From positions 1 to 11,280 of the forward strand of contig CAJMJM010000056.1 in the NCBI GenBank assembly GCA_905213725.1: a stretch of 11,280 nt of DNA, in the 5' to 3' direction. The notes beneath the pieces are model-generated. The model saw only the letters and a program-made list of their open reading frames with translations, was not told the origin of the DNA and made no database searches. Below, one piece after another: positions 1-7,149 of the stretch (position 1 is its first letter; the number at the start of each line of letters is the position of its first letter). This DNA comes from Collinsella aerofaciens. GTDB lineage: Bacteria; Actinomycetota; Coriobacteriia; Coriobacteriales; Coriobacteriaceae. The position numbers and the translations under genes are program-made.

Positions 1-2150
1 CACTGGGCCTTGCACCACTTTCCCAAGGTGGCCAGCAGGGCCGCCTTGACGCCCCTGGCCTGCCGCAGCCTGTCCTCCGGCAGCTGCCGCCGGAGGAACG
101 CCCGGATACGGGGATAGCTTCCGGCGGTGAACAGCACCGCCAGCAGCGTGGTAGCGCAGAGCAGCCCCGCCTGCGGCAGCGCCGCCGCAGCCGCCGCGGC
201 CGTGGGCGCGGCGGGCGTCTCCTCGACTTTGGCGGCCGGCTTTGCGGCTGCCTTGGTCGTGGCGGCCTTCGTGGTCGTTGACTTCTTTGCCGTGGTCTTC
301 TTGGCGGTCGCAGCCGTCTTCTTGGCAGTGGTCTTGGCCGGTGCCTTGACGGCGGCCTCGGCCTTTACCTCGGAAACGGCCTCGGCCTCGGCGGCCTTCT
401 TGGCAGCTGCGGTTGTGCGCTTGCGCGTGGTCGTTGTCTTGGCAGCGGTGGTCTTGCTCGCAGTGGCCTTCTTAGCCGTCGTCTTACGAGTCGTGGTCTT
501 CTTTGCCGCAGGCTTCGCAGCAGGCTTCACCTCAGGCTCAGGCTCGGGAGTAGCCTCGACCTTCACCTTAGGATCGGTCTTAACGGTCTCAGCTTCAACC
601 GGCTTCTCCTCGGCCTTGGGCTCCTCTGCGGCCACCGGATCAGGTGCAGCCTCAGGCTCGTCGACAACCGCCGCCGGGCGCTCAATCTCCGGGTGCATAA
701 AGAAGTACAGGTCCAGATATTTATCGGCCGAGCGCGTCCAGCTAAAGTCCTGGCTCATGGCCTGCGTGACTAGCTGGTTCCATGCCTCACGGTTATCCCA
801 GAACAGGCGTGCTGCGCGGAACACCGCGTCGCCCATCTCGTCGCCGTTAAAGTTGGTAAACGAGAAGCCCGTGCCCTCGCCGGTAAACTCGTTATACGGG
901 ATCACGGTGTCCTTCAGGCCACCGGTCTCGCGCACGATGGGCAGGGTGCCGTAGCGCATGGCGATGATCTGCGACAGGCCGCAGGGCTCAAACTTCGAAG
1001 GCATCAGGAACATGTCGGCGGCAGCATACATGCGCTGTGACAGCGCCGGATCGAACTCGATGCGTGCGGCCATGGTGCCGGGGTACTTGTCCTGGAAGTA
1101 GCGCAGGCCGTCCTCGTAATCGCGGTCGCCGGTGCCCAGCACCGCCACCTGCACGCCGCCGGAAAGGATGCGGTCGAGTGCGTACATGACCAGGTCCAAG
1201 CCTTTCTGGCGCGTCAGGCGCGTGACCATCACCATGAGCGGACGGTCGTCGCGAACCTCGAGCCCCAGCTCTTCCTGCAGCTTGGCCTTGCACACGGCCT
1301 TGCCGGAGCGGTCCTCCACGGTGTAGTTGGCGGCAATGCGCTTGTCGGTCGCCGGGTCAAAGCCCGCGACGTCGATGCCATTCAAAATGCCCTGCAGCGC
1401 GTACGAACGCTCGCGCAGCACGCCGTCCAGGCCCTCGCCAAACTCGGGCGTCTGGATCTCGTTGGCATAGGTGGGGCTCACCGTAGTGATGGCATCGGCA
1501 TAGCGCAGGGCGCCCAGCATGTAGTTGATGCTACAGGCATCGCAACGCAGCTGCGAGGCAGCCGCCGGAATATGCGCCACACCCAGGATGTCCTCCATCA
1601 CGGTGTCGCTAAACTGGCCCTGGAACGCCACGTTGTGGATTGAGAACACGGTCTTGCCGCGGTCGTACAGCGGCAGGCCCTGGTAGAACTCGCGCAGGAA
1701 CACGGGCGCCAGCGCCGTCTGCCAGTCGTTGCAGTGCAGGATGTCGCACTCAAAGCCGGCCGGCAGGTGCTGCAGGCTCTCGGTGATGGCCTTGGAGAAG
1801 AACGCAAAACGCTCCCCGTCGTCAAAGAAGCCGTACGGATAGTCGCGCGCAAAGTAGCGCTCGTTGTCGATGAACATATAGGTGACGCCGTCGTGCTCGA
1901 GCTTCTCGAGTCCGCAGTACTCGTTACGCCATCCCAGGCTCACGTAAAAGTCGGAGAAGTGCTCCATCTGCGCCTTGTACTCGTCCTTGATGGTGGCGTA
2001 CTTTGGCACCATCACGATGACCTCGGCGCCGGCGCGCACAAGCGCCGCGGGCAGCGAGCCCGCTACGTCGCCCAGACCACCGGTCTTCACAAACGGCGCG
2101 CACTCGGCCGAGGCAAACACGATCTGCATCTTTTTGCTGGAATCAGCCAT
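1..2150 (-). CDS. glgA: Glycogen synthase GlgA (ADP-glucose type) with long C-terminal extension; 3' end outside window
   Basis: Transfers glucose from ADP-glucose to growing alpha-1,4-glucan chains (GT5, cytoplasmic). The ATG at 2150 follows a GGGAGA ribosome site 5 nt away. In the sequence: the KTGGLGD nucleotide-sugar motif at residues 22-28, the HCNDWQTAL region, VTRLTRQKGLDL opening the second Rossmann domain, FEPCGLSQ near residue 387 and the ETGGL motif. The catalytic part ends near residue 490, the usual size of the whole enzyme. The frame nevertheless stays open to the window edge, at least 716 codons. After the enzyme come an acidic Pro/Glu/Val linker (about 492-541), a Lys/Thr/Ala-rich tail (542-641), an Ala run and a hydrophobic stretch (about 661-680) followed by Arg-rich sequence. 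It is last in the glgBPCDA order. Enzyme identity is certain from motifs; the nature of the last 60 residues is not. Confidence 0.96.
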   Translation of the reverse strand, partial: MADSSKKMQIVFASAECAPFVKTGGLGDVAGSLPAALVRAGAEVIVMVPKYATIKDEYKAQMEHFSDFYVSLGWRNEYCGLEKLEHDGVTYMFIDNERYFARDYPYGFFDDGERFAFFSKAITESLQHLPAGFECDILHCNDWQTALAPVFLREFYQGLPLYDRGKTVFSIHNVAFQGQFSDTVMEDILGVAHIPAAASQLRCDACSINYMLGALRYADAITTVSPTYANEIQTPEFGEGLDGVLRERSYALQGILNGIDVAGFDPATDKRIAANYTVEDRSGKAVCKAKLQEELGLEVRDDRPLMVMVTRLTRQKGLDLVMYALDRILSGGVQVAVLGTGDRDYEDGLRYFQDKYPGTMAARIEFDPALSQRMYAAADMFLMPSKFEPCGLSQIIAMRYGTLPIVRETGGLKDTVIPYNEFTGEGTGFSFTNFNGDEMGDAVFRAARLFWDNREAWNQLVTQAMSQDFSWTRSADKYLDLYFFMHPEIERPAAVVDEPEAAPDPVAAEEPKAEEKPVEAETVKTDPKVKVEATPEPEPEVKPAAKPAAKKTTTRKTTAKKATASKTTAAKTTTTRKRTTAAAKKAAEAEAVSEVKAEAAVKAPAKTTAKKTAATAKKTTAKKSTTTKAATTKAAAKPAAKVEETPAAPTAAAAAAALPQAGLLCATTLLAVLFTAGSYPRIRAFLRRQLPEDRLRQARGVKAALLATLGKWCKAQ
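3..215 (-). other. Compositionally distinct C-terminal segment in the glgA frame, with hydrophobic stretch
   Basis: After the Lys-rich tail the glgA frame runs through seven consecutive Ala codons, then a hydrophobic stretch (GLLCATTLLAVLFTAG, residues 662-677) that could span or anchor in a membrane. Basic amphipathic sequence (RIRAFLRRQLPEDRLRQAR) follows. Six of its seven Arg codons are CGG or AGG, whereas the roughly twenty Arg codons I sampled in the enzyme part of glgA are all CGC or CGT. This suggests a different origin for the segment. I do not recognise a family. It could be a genuine fused domain, a recombined or inserted piece, or a misjoined assembly. Confidence 0.6.
228..527 (-). 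other. Histone-H1-like Lys/Thr/Ala-rich tail of GlgA
   Basis: These 100 in-frame codons (GlgA residues 542-641) are almost entirely Lys, Ala, Thr and Pro, with about 25 Lys and 3 Arg. They contain recurring KKTT, AAKK and TTRK motifs and a short Glu-containing interruption near residues 587-600. An acidic EPEPEPE-type linker precedes them, so the extension is a charge-segregated, probably disordered region. Similar tails occur in eukaryotic histone H1 and in actinobacterial HupB, where they bind nucleic acid. They are not part of the standard GlgA fold. I checked the frame codon by codon here and found no stop. Its function is unknown. Confidence 0.9.
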
Positions 2151-2173
2151 ATTGTCTCCCATGTTGTTATTCG

Positions 2174-2209
2174 AGAATAGCCGCCTGGCGCGAACCGGGC
2201 GGCTATTCT
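2174..2209 (-). terminator. Strong hairpin between glgD and glgA (attenuator-like or RNA-stabilising)
   Basis: A perfect 11-bp inverted repeat (GAATAGCCGCC at 2175-2185, GGCGGCTATTC at 2198-2208) extends by one outer A-T pair and three inner pairs to about 15 bp, around a 6-nt loop. On the minus strand the stem ends in TATTCT, with only a short U-rich stretch. It lies between the glgD stop and the glgA start, 24 nt before the glgA ATG, leaving no room for a glgA promoter downstream. Transcription must therefore read through it if glgA is expressed from upstream. Partial termination or 3'-end protection of upstream mRNA are the likely roles (inference). Confidence 0.6.
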
Positions 2210-2240
2210 ACATGTTACGAGCGATGTTGCGGTGCCAAAG

Positions 2241-3368
2241 CTAGCTCGCGTTGGTGATATCAGAAGTTAACGGGGCCTTTCCCAGCACCAGTATGTTCTC
2301 GGGCGTGCCGCGAAGCTCAGTGTTGGTGGGAACCACGTTGTTCTTGTCCAGGATGGCGTTCTCAACGCGGGCGCCGCTCTTGATGACGCAGCTCTGGTTG
2401 ATGATCGAGTTGGTCACCGAAGCGCCTTCCTCGACCACGACGCCGCGCGACAGGATCGAGTTGCGCACGGTGCCCTTGATGATGCAGCCGGCCGAGATGA
2501 TCGAGTTGCACGCGTGGCTGCCGGTCGCATAGCGCGAAGGCGGCACGTCGTGGGCCTTGGTCAGGATCGGACGCTCGGGGTCAAAGAGCTGGTCGGCCAC
2601 GGTCTGGTCGAGCAGGTCCATGCTGCGGCGATACAGCGACTTCTCGCTAAACACGCCCACGACCTCGCCCTTGTACTCGTAGCTGCACACGTCGATGTTG
2701 CCAAAGTCGCCCTGGAGTGCCTCGAGCAGGTCCAGATAGTCGGCGGCCTGGTAGTGGTCGATGATCTCGAGCAGCGTCTCGCGGTTGACGATGCAGCAGT
2801 CCATAGAGGCGTTGTCGCCATACACGACGCCGGCGCTCACGCCCGTCAGGCGGCCGTTCTCGTTAATTTCGAGTTTGGTCTCGTCATCGACGTTGCGTGT
2901 AGCCTTGCAGTACACCACGGTCATCTGGGCGCCGGAGTTCTCGTGCGCGTCGATGATGGTGTTGAGGTCCATGTTAAAGATGATGTTGGTGCCCATCATC
3001 ACAACGTAGGGCTTGTCCGAGCGCTGGAACAGCGTCTTGTTGGAGATGATGTCGCGCAGCAGGAAGCGCATGCCGCCCTTGGTGGTGCCATACGCGTTGC
3101 CGGGCACCATGAACAGGCCGCCCTTCTTGCGGTCCAGGCCCCAGTCCTTGCCCGAGCCCACGTGGTCGATCAGCGAGCGGTAGTTGCCCGGCATAACTAC
3201 ACCGACGGTCTTAATGCCGGCATTCATCATGTTGGACAGCGGGAAGTCGATCAGGCGGTAGCGGCCCAAAAACGGGACGGACGCGATGGGGCGATCCTTG
3301 AGCAGCACGCTGCCGTAGGTCGAAGAGTAGTTAGCGGTGATATAACCGATGGCCTTGCGATTGATCAT
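2241..3368 (-). CDS. glgD: ADP-glucose pyrophosphorylase companion subunit GlgD
   Basis: Non-catalytic or weakly catalytic partner of GlgC in the ADP-glucose-forming complex; in Firmicutes, GlgC/GlgD pairs form heterotetramers with changed kinetics (family knowledge). The sequence keeps the nucleotidyltransferase fold (GRYRLIDFPLSN, NMDLNTIIDAHENS) and a left-handed beta-helix C-terminus with hexapeptide-like repeats (CIIKGTVRNSILSRG, SCVIKSGARVENAIL). It lacks the GGxGSRL pyrophosphorylase loop: the equivalent region reads ITANYSSTYGSVLL. I chose the ATG at 3368 (375 residues, MINRKAIGY), 9 nt after a GGAAGGGGG site lying in the last codons of glgC. An in-frame ATG at 3407 would add 13 residues that overlap glgC and do not resemble the family. 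The gap to glgC is 4 bp, so translational coupling is likely. Confidence 0.95.
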   Translation of the reverse strand: MINRKAIGYITANYSSTYGSVLLKDRPIASVPFLGRYRLIDFPLSNMMNAGIKTVGVVMPGNYRSLIDHVGSGKDWGLDRKKGGLFMVPGNAYGTTKGGMRFLLRDIISNKTLFQRSDKPYVVMMGTNIIFNMDLNTIIDAHENSGAQMTVVYCKATRNVDDETKLEINENGRLTGVSAGVVYGDNASMDCCIVNRETLLEIIDHYQAADYLDLLEALQGDFGNIDVCSYEYKGEVVGVFSEKSLYRRSMDLLDQTVADQLFDPERPILTKAHDVPPSRYATGSHACNSIISAGCIIKGTVRNSILSRGVVVEEGASVTNSIINQSCVIKSGARVENAILDKNNVVPTNTELRGTPENILVLGKAPLTSDITNAS

Positions 3369-3372
3369 CGGA

Positions 3373-4521
3373 TCATTCCCCCTTCCCGATAACGACGTCA
3401 TTTCCAACGACGGCCGTATCCTTGGTGGTATCGACAGAGCCGAGCTTCACGCCCTCTTCGACCGTGGAATTCTCGCCCAAAATAGCGCGGCAGATGTGCG
3501 CGCCGCTCTTAACGTGCGCACCCGGCAGCAGCACGGAGTCCTCGACCACGGCGCGCTCCTCGATGATGACATCAGTCGAAAGGATCGAGTGGCGAGCGGT
3601 GCCGTAGATCTTGCAGCCGTTGGAGACCAGGCAGTCGTCCAGGCGACCATCCGGACCAATGTAGTGCGGCGGACGCGTGGTGATGTTGGACATGATGGGG
3701 AAGTGCTTGTCGAACAGATCGAACTCGGGGTTGTTGCCCAGCAGGTCCATCGAGGTCTCGTGGAAGCTGGCGATGGTGCCGACGTCCTTCCAAAAGCCGT
3801 GAAACTCGTAGCTGTACAGGCGCTTGCCCTCGCCGAGCAGCTTGGGGATGATGTCCTTGCCAAAGTCGTGGCTCGAGCGCTGGTCCAGAGCGTCCTCCTC
3901 GAGCGCCTCGATCAGCACGTCGGCCGAGAAGATGTAGATGCCCATGGACGCGAGGTTCGAATCGGGCTTATCGGGCTTCTCGGTGAACTTGGTGATGCGG
4001 CCGTCCTCGGGGTCGGTGGTCAGGATGCCAAAGCGGCTGGCCTCCTCCCACGGCACGGGCATAACGCTCACCGTGAGGTCGGCGTTGTTCTCAATGTGCG
4101 TCTTGAGCATCTTGCGGTAGTCCATGCGATACAGGTGATCGCCCGAAAGAATCAGGACGTACTTGGGGTCGTTGGCCTTAATGTAGTCGAGGTTCTGCGT
4201 AATGGCGTCGGCCGTGCCCGCATACCAGGCGCCGCCGGTCTGCGTCTCGTACGGCGGCAGGATCGACACGCCGCCGTCGCGGCTGTCCAGATCCCACGCC
4301 TCGCCGGAGCCCACATAGGCATGCAGCAGGTAGGGGCGATACTGCGTCAGAACGCCCACCGTGTCGATGCCCGAGTTGGAGCAGTTGGAGAGCGAAAAGT
4401 CGATAATGCGGAACTTACCACCAAAGCTAACCGCCGGCTTAGCGATCTTTTGGGTGAGTGCCCCCAATCGGCTGCCCTGTCCTCCTGCGAGGAGCATCGC
4501 GATGCATTCTTTCTTACTCAT
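3373..4521 (-). CDS. glgC: Glucose-1-phosphate adenylyltransferase catalytic subunit GlgC
   Basis: Makes ADP-glucose and pyrophosphate from ATP and glucose-1-phosphate, the committed step of bacterial glycogen synthesis. In its 382 residues: the pyrophosphorylase loop LLAGGQGSRL (10-19), KPAVSFGGKFRIIDF (28-42), WYAGTADA (99-106), SGDHLYRMDY (126-135) with the metal-binding Asp at 134, and the sugar-phosphate-binding FTEKP (179-183, Lys182). A C-terminal beta-helix follows, with repeats such as DVIIEERAVVEDSVLLPGA. Length is typical of the family. The ATG at 4521 has an AAGGAGA ribosome site 6 nt upstream. It follows glgP after a 107-bp gap with two small inverted repeats and sits 4 bp before glgD. 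All catalytic residues I can place are intact, so this is the active partner of the pair. Confidence 0.97.
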   Translation of the reverse strand: MSKKECIAMLLAGGQGSRLGALTQKIAKPAVSFGGKFRIIDFSLSNCSNSGIDTVGVLTQYRPYLLHAYVGSGEAWDLDSRDGGVSILPPYETQTGGAWYAGTADAITQNLDYIKANDPKYVLILSGDHLYRMDYRKMLKTHIENNADLTVSVMPVPWEEASRFGILTTDPEDGRITKFTEKPDKPDSNLASMGIYIFSADVLIEALEEDALDQRSSHDFGKDIIPKLLGEGKRLYSYEFHGFWKDVGTIASFHETSMDLLGNNPEFDLFDKHFPIMSNITTRPPHYIGPDGRLDDCLVSNGCKIYGTARHSILSTDVIIEERAVVEDSVLLPGAHVKSGAHICRAILGENSTVEEGVKLGSVDTTKDTAVVGNDVVIGKGE

Positions 4522-4560
4522 CGATTTCTCCTTCAGTCATCGATGTTTCTAACCCATTAG

Positions 4561-4610
4561 CGACGGGCACGGCGCAACGTCACGCCCGTCGAGTAATGCC
4601 GTGCTGGCAT
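4561..4610 (-). other. Two tandem inverted repeats in the glgP-glgC gap
   Basis: The 107-bp gap holds an 8-bp inverted repeat (CGACGGGC at 4561-4568, GCCCGTCG at 4584-4591, 15-nt loop) and a smaller 5-bp one (ATGCC at 4596-4600, GGCAT at 4606-4610). Neither is followed by a U-run on the minus strand, so they are not convincing terminators. They may fold in the mRNA just after the glgP stop and affect processing or relative expression of glgP and glgCDA. I see no clear promoter in the gap. Confidence 0.45.
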
Positions 4611-4628
4611 AGGGGAGCTCGCGCGCCT

Positions 4629-7055
4629 TTATGCGTGCCAGATCTCGTCGCGATACTCGCGAATGGTGCGGTCGCTCGAGAACCAGCCGCTCGAGGCGGT
4701 GTTGAGTAGGGCCTTGCGGTTCCAGGACTCCTGGTCGCCGTAGCTGTTCGTGAGCTTCTCCCACGCATCCACGTAGCTGCGGAAATCGGCCATGACCAGG
4801 TCGGGGTCGTTGTTGTTCATGAGCTCGTTGTAGATGCTCTCGAAGTTGCCCGAAAGACCCGCAAAGGTGTTGTCCTTGAGCTCGTCCATCACGCAGCCCA
4901 GACGCTCGCGGTCGCCGTTGAGGGTATCCCACGCAAAGTAGCTGTTCGATGCCCAGAGCTGCTCGACCTCGGGAGCGGTCAGGCCAAAGATGGCCTCGTT
5001 CTCGCGACCGGCCAGGTCGGCGATCTCGATGTTGGCGCCGTCGAGAGTGCCCAGCGTAATGGCGCCGTTCATCATGAGCTTCATGTTGGACGTGCCCGAG
5101 GCCTCCTTGCCGGCCGTGGAGATCTGCTCCGAGATCTCGGCGGCGGGGTAGATGAGCTGAGCGTTGCTCACGCGGAAGTTGGGGATAAAGCAGACCTTCA
5201 TGACCTCGTTGACGCGCGGGTCGTTGTTGATGACCTCGGCCACCGAGTTGATCAGGCGGATGGTCTCCTTGGCAAAGGTGTAGCTCGAGGCGGCCTTGCC
5301 GCTAAAGATGAAGGTCGTCGGCGTCACGTGGAAGTTGGGATCGGCGATGCGACGGTTGTAGATGTCCATCACCTTCATGATGTTCATGAGCTGGCGCTTG
5401 TAGGCATGGAAGCGCTTCACCTGAACGTCGAAGACGGTGTTGGGGTCGATGACCAGACCGGTCTCGGCCTTAACGTAGGCGGCCAGACGCTCCTTGTTGG
5501 CGCGCTTTGAGGCACCCACGGCCTTCAGGAACTCGGTGTCGTTCTGGAACTCCTTGAGCTTCTCCAGCTCAAAGGCGTCCTTCAGCCAGCCATCGCCAAT
5601 GGCCTCGGTCACGAGCTTGGCATAGGTGGGGTTGGCCTCGGCAAAGAAGCGACGGTGCGAGATGCCGTTGGTCTTGTTGTTGAACTTCTCGGGCGTTATG
5701 GCATAGAAGTCCTTGAGCACGATGTTCTTGATGATGTCGGAGTGGATCTTGGCCACGCCGTTGACGCTGTGGCTGCAGATCACGGACAGGTTGGCCATGC
5801 GAATCTCGCCGTCCCACAGAATGGCGGTCTGGCGCAGACGCTCCTGCCAGCCTTCCTGCGTGGTGTCGAACGACTCGTGCCAACGACGGCTGATCTCGTC
5901 GATGATCTGGTACACACGGGGTAGGAGCTTGGAGAACGTGCCGATGGGCCACTTCTCCAGAGCCTCGGGCAGAATGGTGTGGTTGGTGTAGCTCACGACC
6001 TGCGTCACGATGTTCCAGGCGTCGTCCCACTCGAGCTTCTTCTCGTCGATGAGGATACGCATGAGTTCGGGGCCGCACATGGCGGGGTGGGTGTCGTTGG
6101 TATGGATGGCAACAAACTGCGGCAGCAGCTCCCAGTTCTCGCCGTGCTCCTTCTCAAAGGTGTCGAGCAGGCTGTAGCTGCCGGCCGATACAAACAGGTA
6201 CTCCTGCTTCAGGCGCAGCAGACGGCCGTGCTCGCCGGCGTCGTTGGGGTAGAGGATGGCGCTGATGGCCTCGGCCTCGGCGCGCTCGGCATCGGCCAGG
6301 GCATAGTCGCCGCGGTTGAAGGCCTCGAGGTCAAAGTGCTCCTCGACCGGCTCGGCGGCCCAGACGCGCAGCTTGTTGACGGTCTCGCCGGCATAGCCCA
6401 CAACAGGGATGTCATAGGGAACGGCCAGAATGTCCTGCGTGTCCACCGTGCGGTAGAACGTGCGGCCGTTCTCCTCAAAGCCCTCGACGCGGCCACCAAA
6501 CTTAATGGTCACGGCCTTGTCCTGACGACGGACCTCCCAGGGATAGCCGTGGGTGAGCCACTCGTCGGTGGCCTCGACCTGGCTGCCGTTGACGATCTCC
6601 TGCTTAAACAGGCCGTAGCGGTAGCGCATGCCGTTGCCGTAGCCGGCAATGCCCTCGGCTGCCATGGAATCCAAGAAGCATGCGGCCAGACGGCCCAGGC
6701 CACCGTTGCCCAGCGCCGGATCGGGCTCCTGGTTCTCGATGACGGACAGGTCAAAGCCCATGTCGTCGAGTGCCTCGGCGACCATGTCGCGCACGCCAAA
6801 GTTGAGCAGGTAGTTGTCGCGCAGGCGGCCGATCAAAAACTCGATCGAGAAGTAGTACACGCGCTTCTTGCCCTCGGCGGTGGCGCGGGCGTCGCTCTTG
6901 GTGGCAACGGTGCGTGCCTTCTCGGCCACGAGCTTGGCCAGGGCATTAAAGCGGTCAAGGTCGCTGGCGGCCTCGACGCTCTTGCCGCTGATGCTCATGA
7001 CGGCATCGCGATAGAGCTCGGTAAACTCCTGCTTGTTGTCGAAGATCTTATTCAT
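4629..7055 (-). CDS. glgP: Glycogen/starch phosphorylase GlgP
   Basis: Removes glucose units from the non-reducing ends of alpha-1,4 chains as glucose-1-phosphate, using inorganic phosphate and pyridoxal phosphate (GT35, cytoplasmic). In its 808 residues, a typical length: YFSIEFLIGR near the N-terminus, the ALGNGGLGRLAACFLDSMA block, HTNDTHPA, NGISHRRFF and the PLP signature EASGTSNMKLMMNGA, whose Lys at residue 659 should carry the cofactor. The ATG at 7055 is preceded by a GGAAAGGAA ribosome site. It is second in the operon, 94 bp after glgB. No basic tail is present: the protein ends normally at REYRDEIWHA, in contrast to GlgA and GlgB. Its product glucose-1-phosphate is also the substrate of the neighbouring GlgC, so the operon encodes both directions of the cycle. 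Confidence 0.97.
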   Translation of the reverse strand: MNKIFDNKQEFTELYRDAVMSISGKSVEAASDLDRFNALAKLVAEKARTVATKSDARATAEGKKRVYYFSIEFLIGRLRDNYLLNFGVRDMVAEALDDMGFDLSVIENQEPDPALGNGGLGRLAACFLDSMAAEGIAGYGNGMRYRYGLFKQEIVNGSQVEATDEWLTHGYPWEVRRQDKAVTIKFGGRVEGFEENGRTFYRTVDTQDILAVPYDIPVVGYAGETVNKLRVWAAEPVEEHFDLEAFNRGDYALADAERAEAEAISAILYPNDAGEHGRLLRLKQEYLFVSAGSYSLLDTFEKEHGENWELLPQFVAIHTNDTHPAMCGPELMRILIDEKKLEWDDAWNIVTQVVSYTNHTILPEALEKWPIGTFSKLLPRVYQIIDEISRRWHESFDTTQEGWQERLRQTAILWDGEIRMANLSVICSHSVNGVAKIHSDIIKNIVLKDFYAITPEKFNNKTNGISHRRFFAEANPTYAKLVTEAIGDGWLKDAFELEKLKEFQNDTEFLKAVGASKRANKERLAAYVKAETGLVIDPNTVFDVQVKRFHAYKRQLMNIMKVMDIYNRRIADPNFHVTPTTFIFSGKAASSYTFAKETIRLINSVAEVINNDPRVNEVMKVCFIPNFRVSNAQLIYPAAEISEQISTAGKEASGTSNMKLMMNGAITLGTLDGANIEIADLAGRENEAIFGLTAPEVEQLWASNSYFAWDTLNGDRERLGCVMDELKDNTFAGLSGNFESIYNELMNNNDPDLVMADFRSYVDAWEKLTNSYGDQESWNRKALLNTASSGWFSSDRTIREYRDEIWHA

Positions 7056-7149
7056 ACGTTCCTTTCCCCCGGGGATGTTTCTCCCGGAACGGTTATGACA
7101 TGTATCCTACGCCCCCGCGGGGCGGGTAATTACAGTGGTAACGCCTTTG
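7056..7149 (-). other. glgB-glgP intergenic gap with GC-rich hairpin
   Basis: This 94-bp gap contains a compact all-GC inverted repeat (CGCCCC at 7110-7115, GGGGCG at 7119-7124, 3-nt loop). No U-run follows it on the minus strand, so it is not a standard intrinsic terminator. A TAGGAT hexamer on the minus strand just after it could act as a -10 box, but I found no good -35 partner at the right spacing. The glgP ribosome site lies at the left end of the gap. Confidence 0.35.

Noticed and set aside
127..954. A 275-codon open frame on the plus strand rich in Ala, Val and Phe, looking like a membrane protein
   Set aside because: It is the exact antisense of the glgA 3' part. Its Val/Ala/Phe richness is the reverse complement of the Lys/Ala/Thr tail codons, and no ribosome site precedes it.
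2514..4560. Long plus-strand open frames opposite glgD and glgC (292 and 403 codons)
   Set aside because: They are shadows caused by G+C-rich third positions of the real genes; they are Val/Ala/His-rich, with no recognisable domain.
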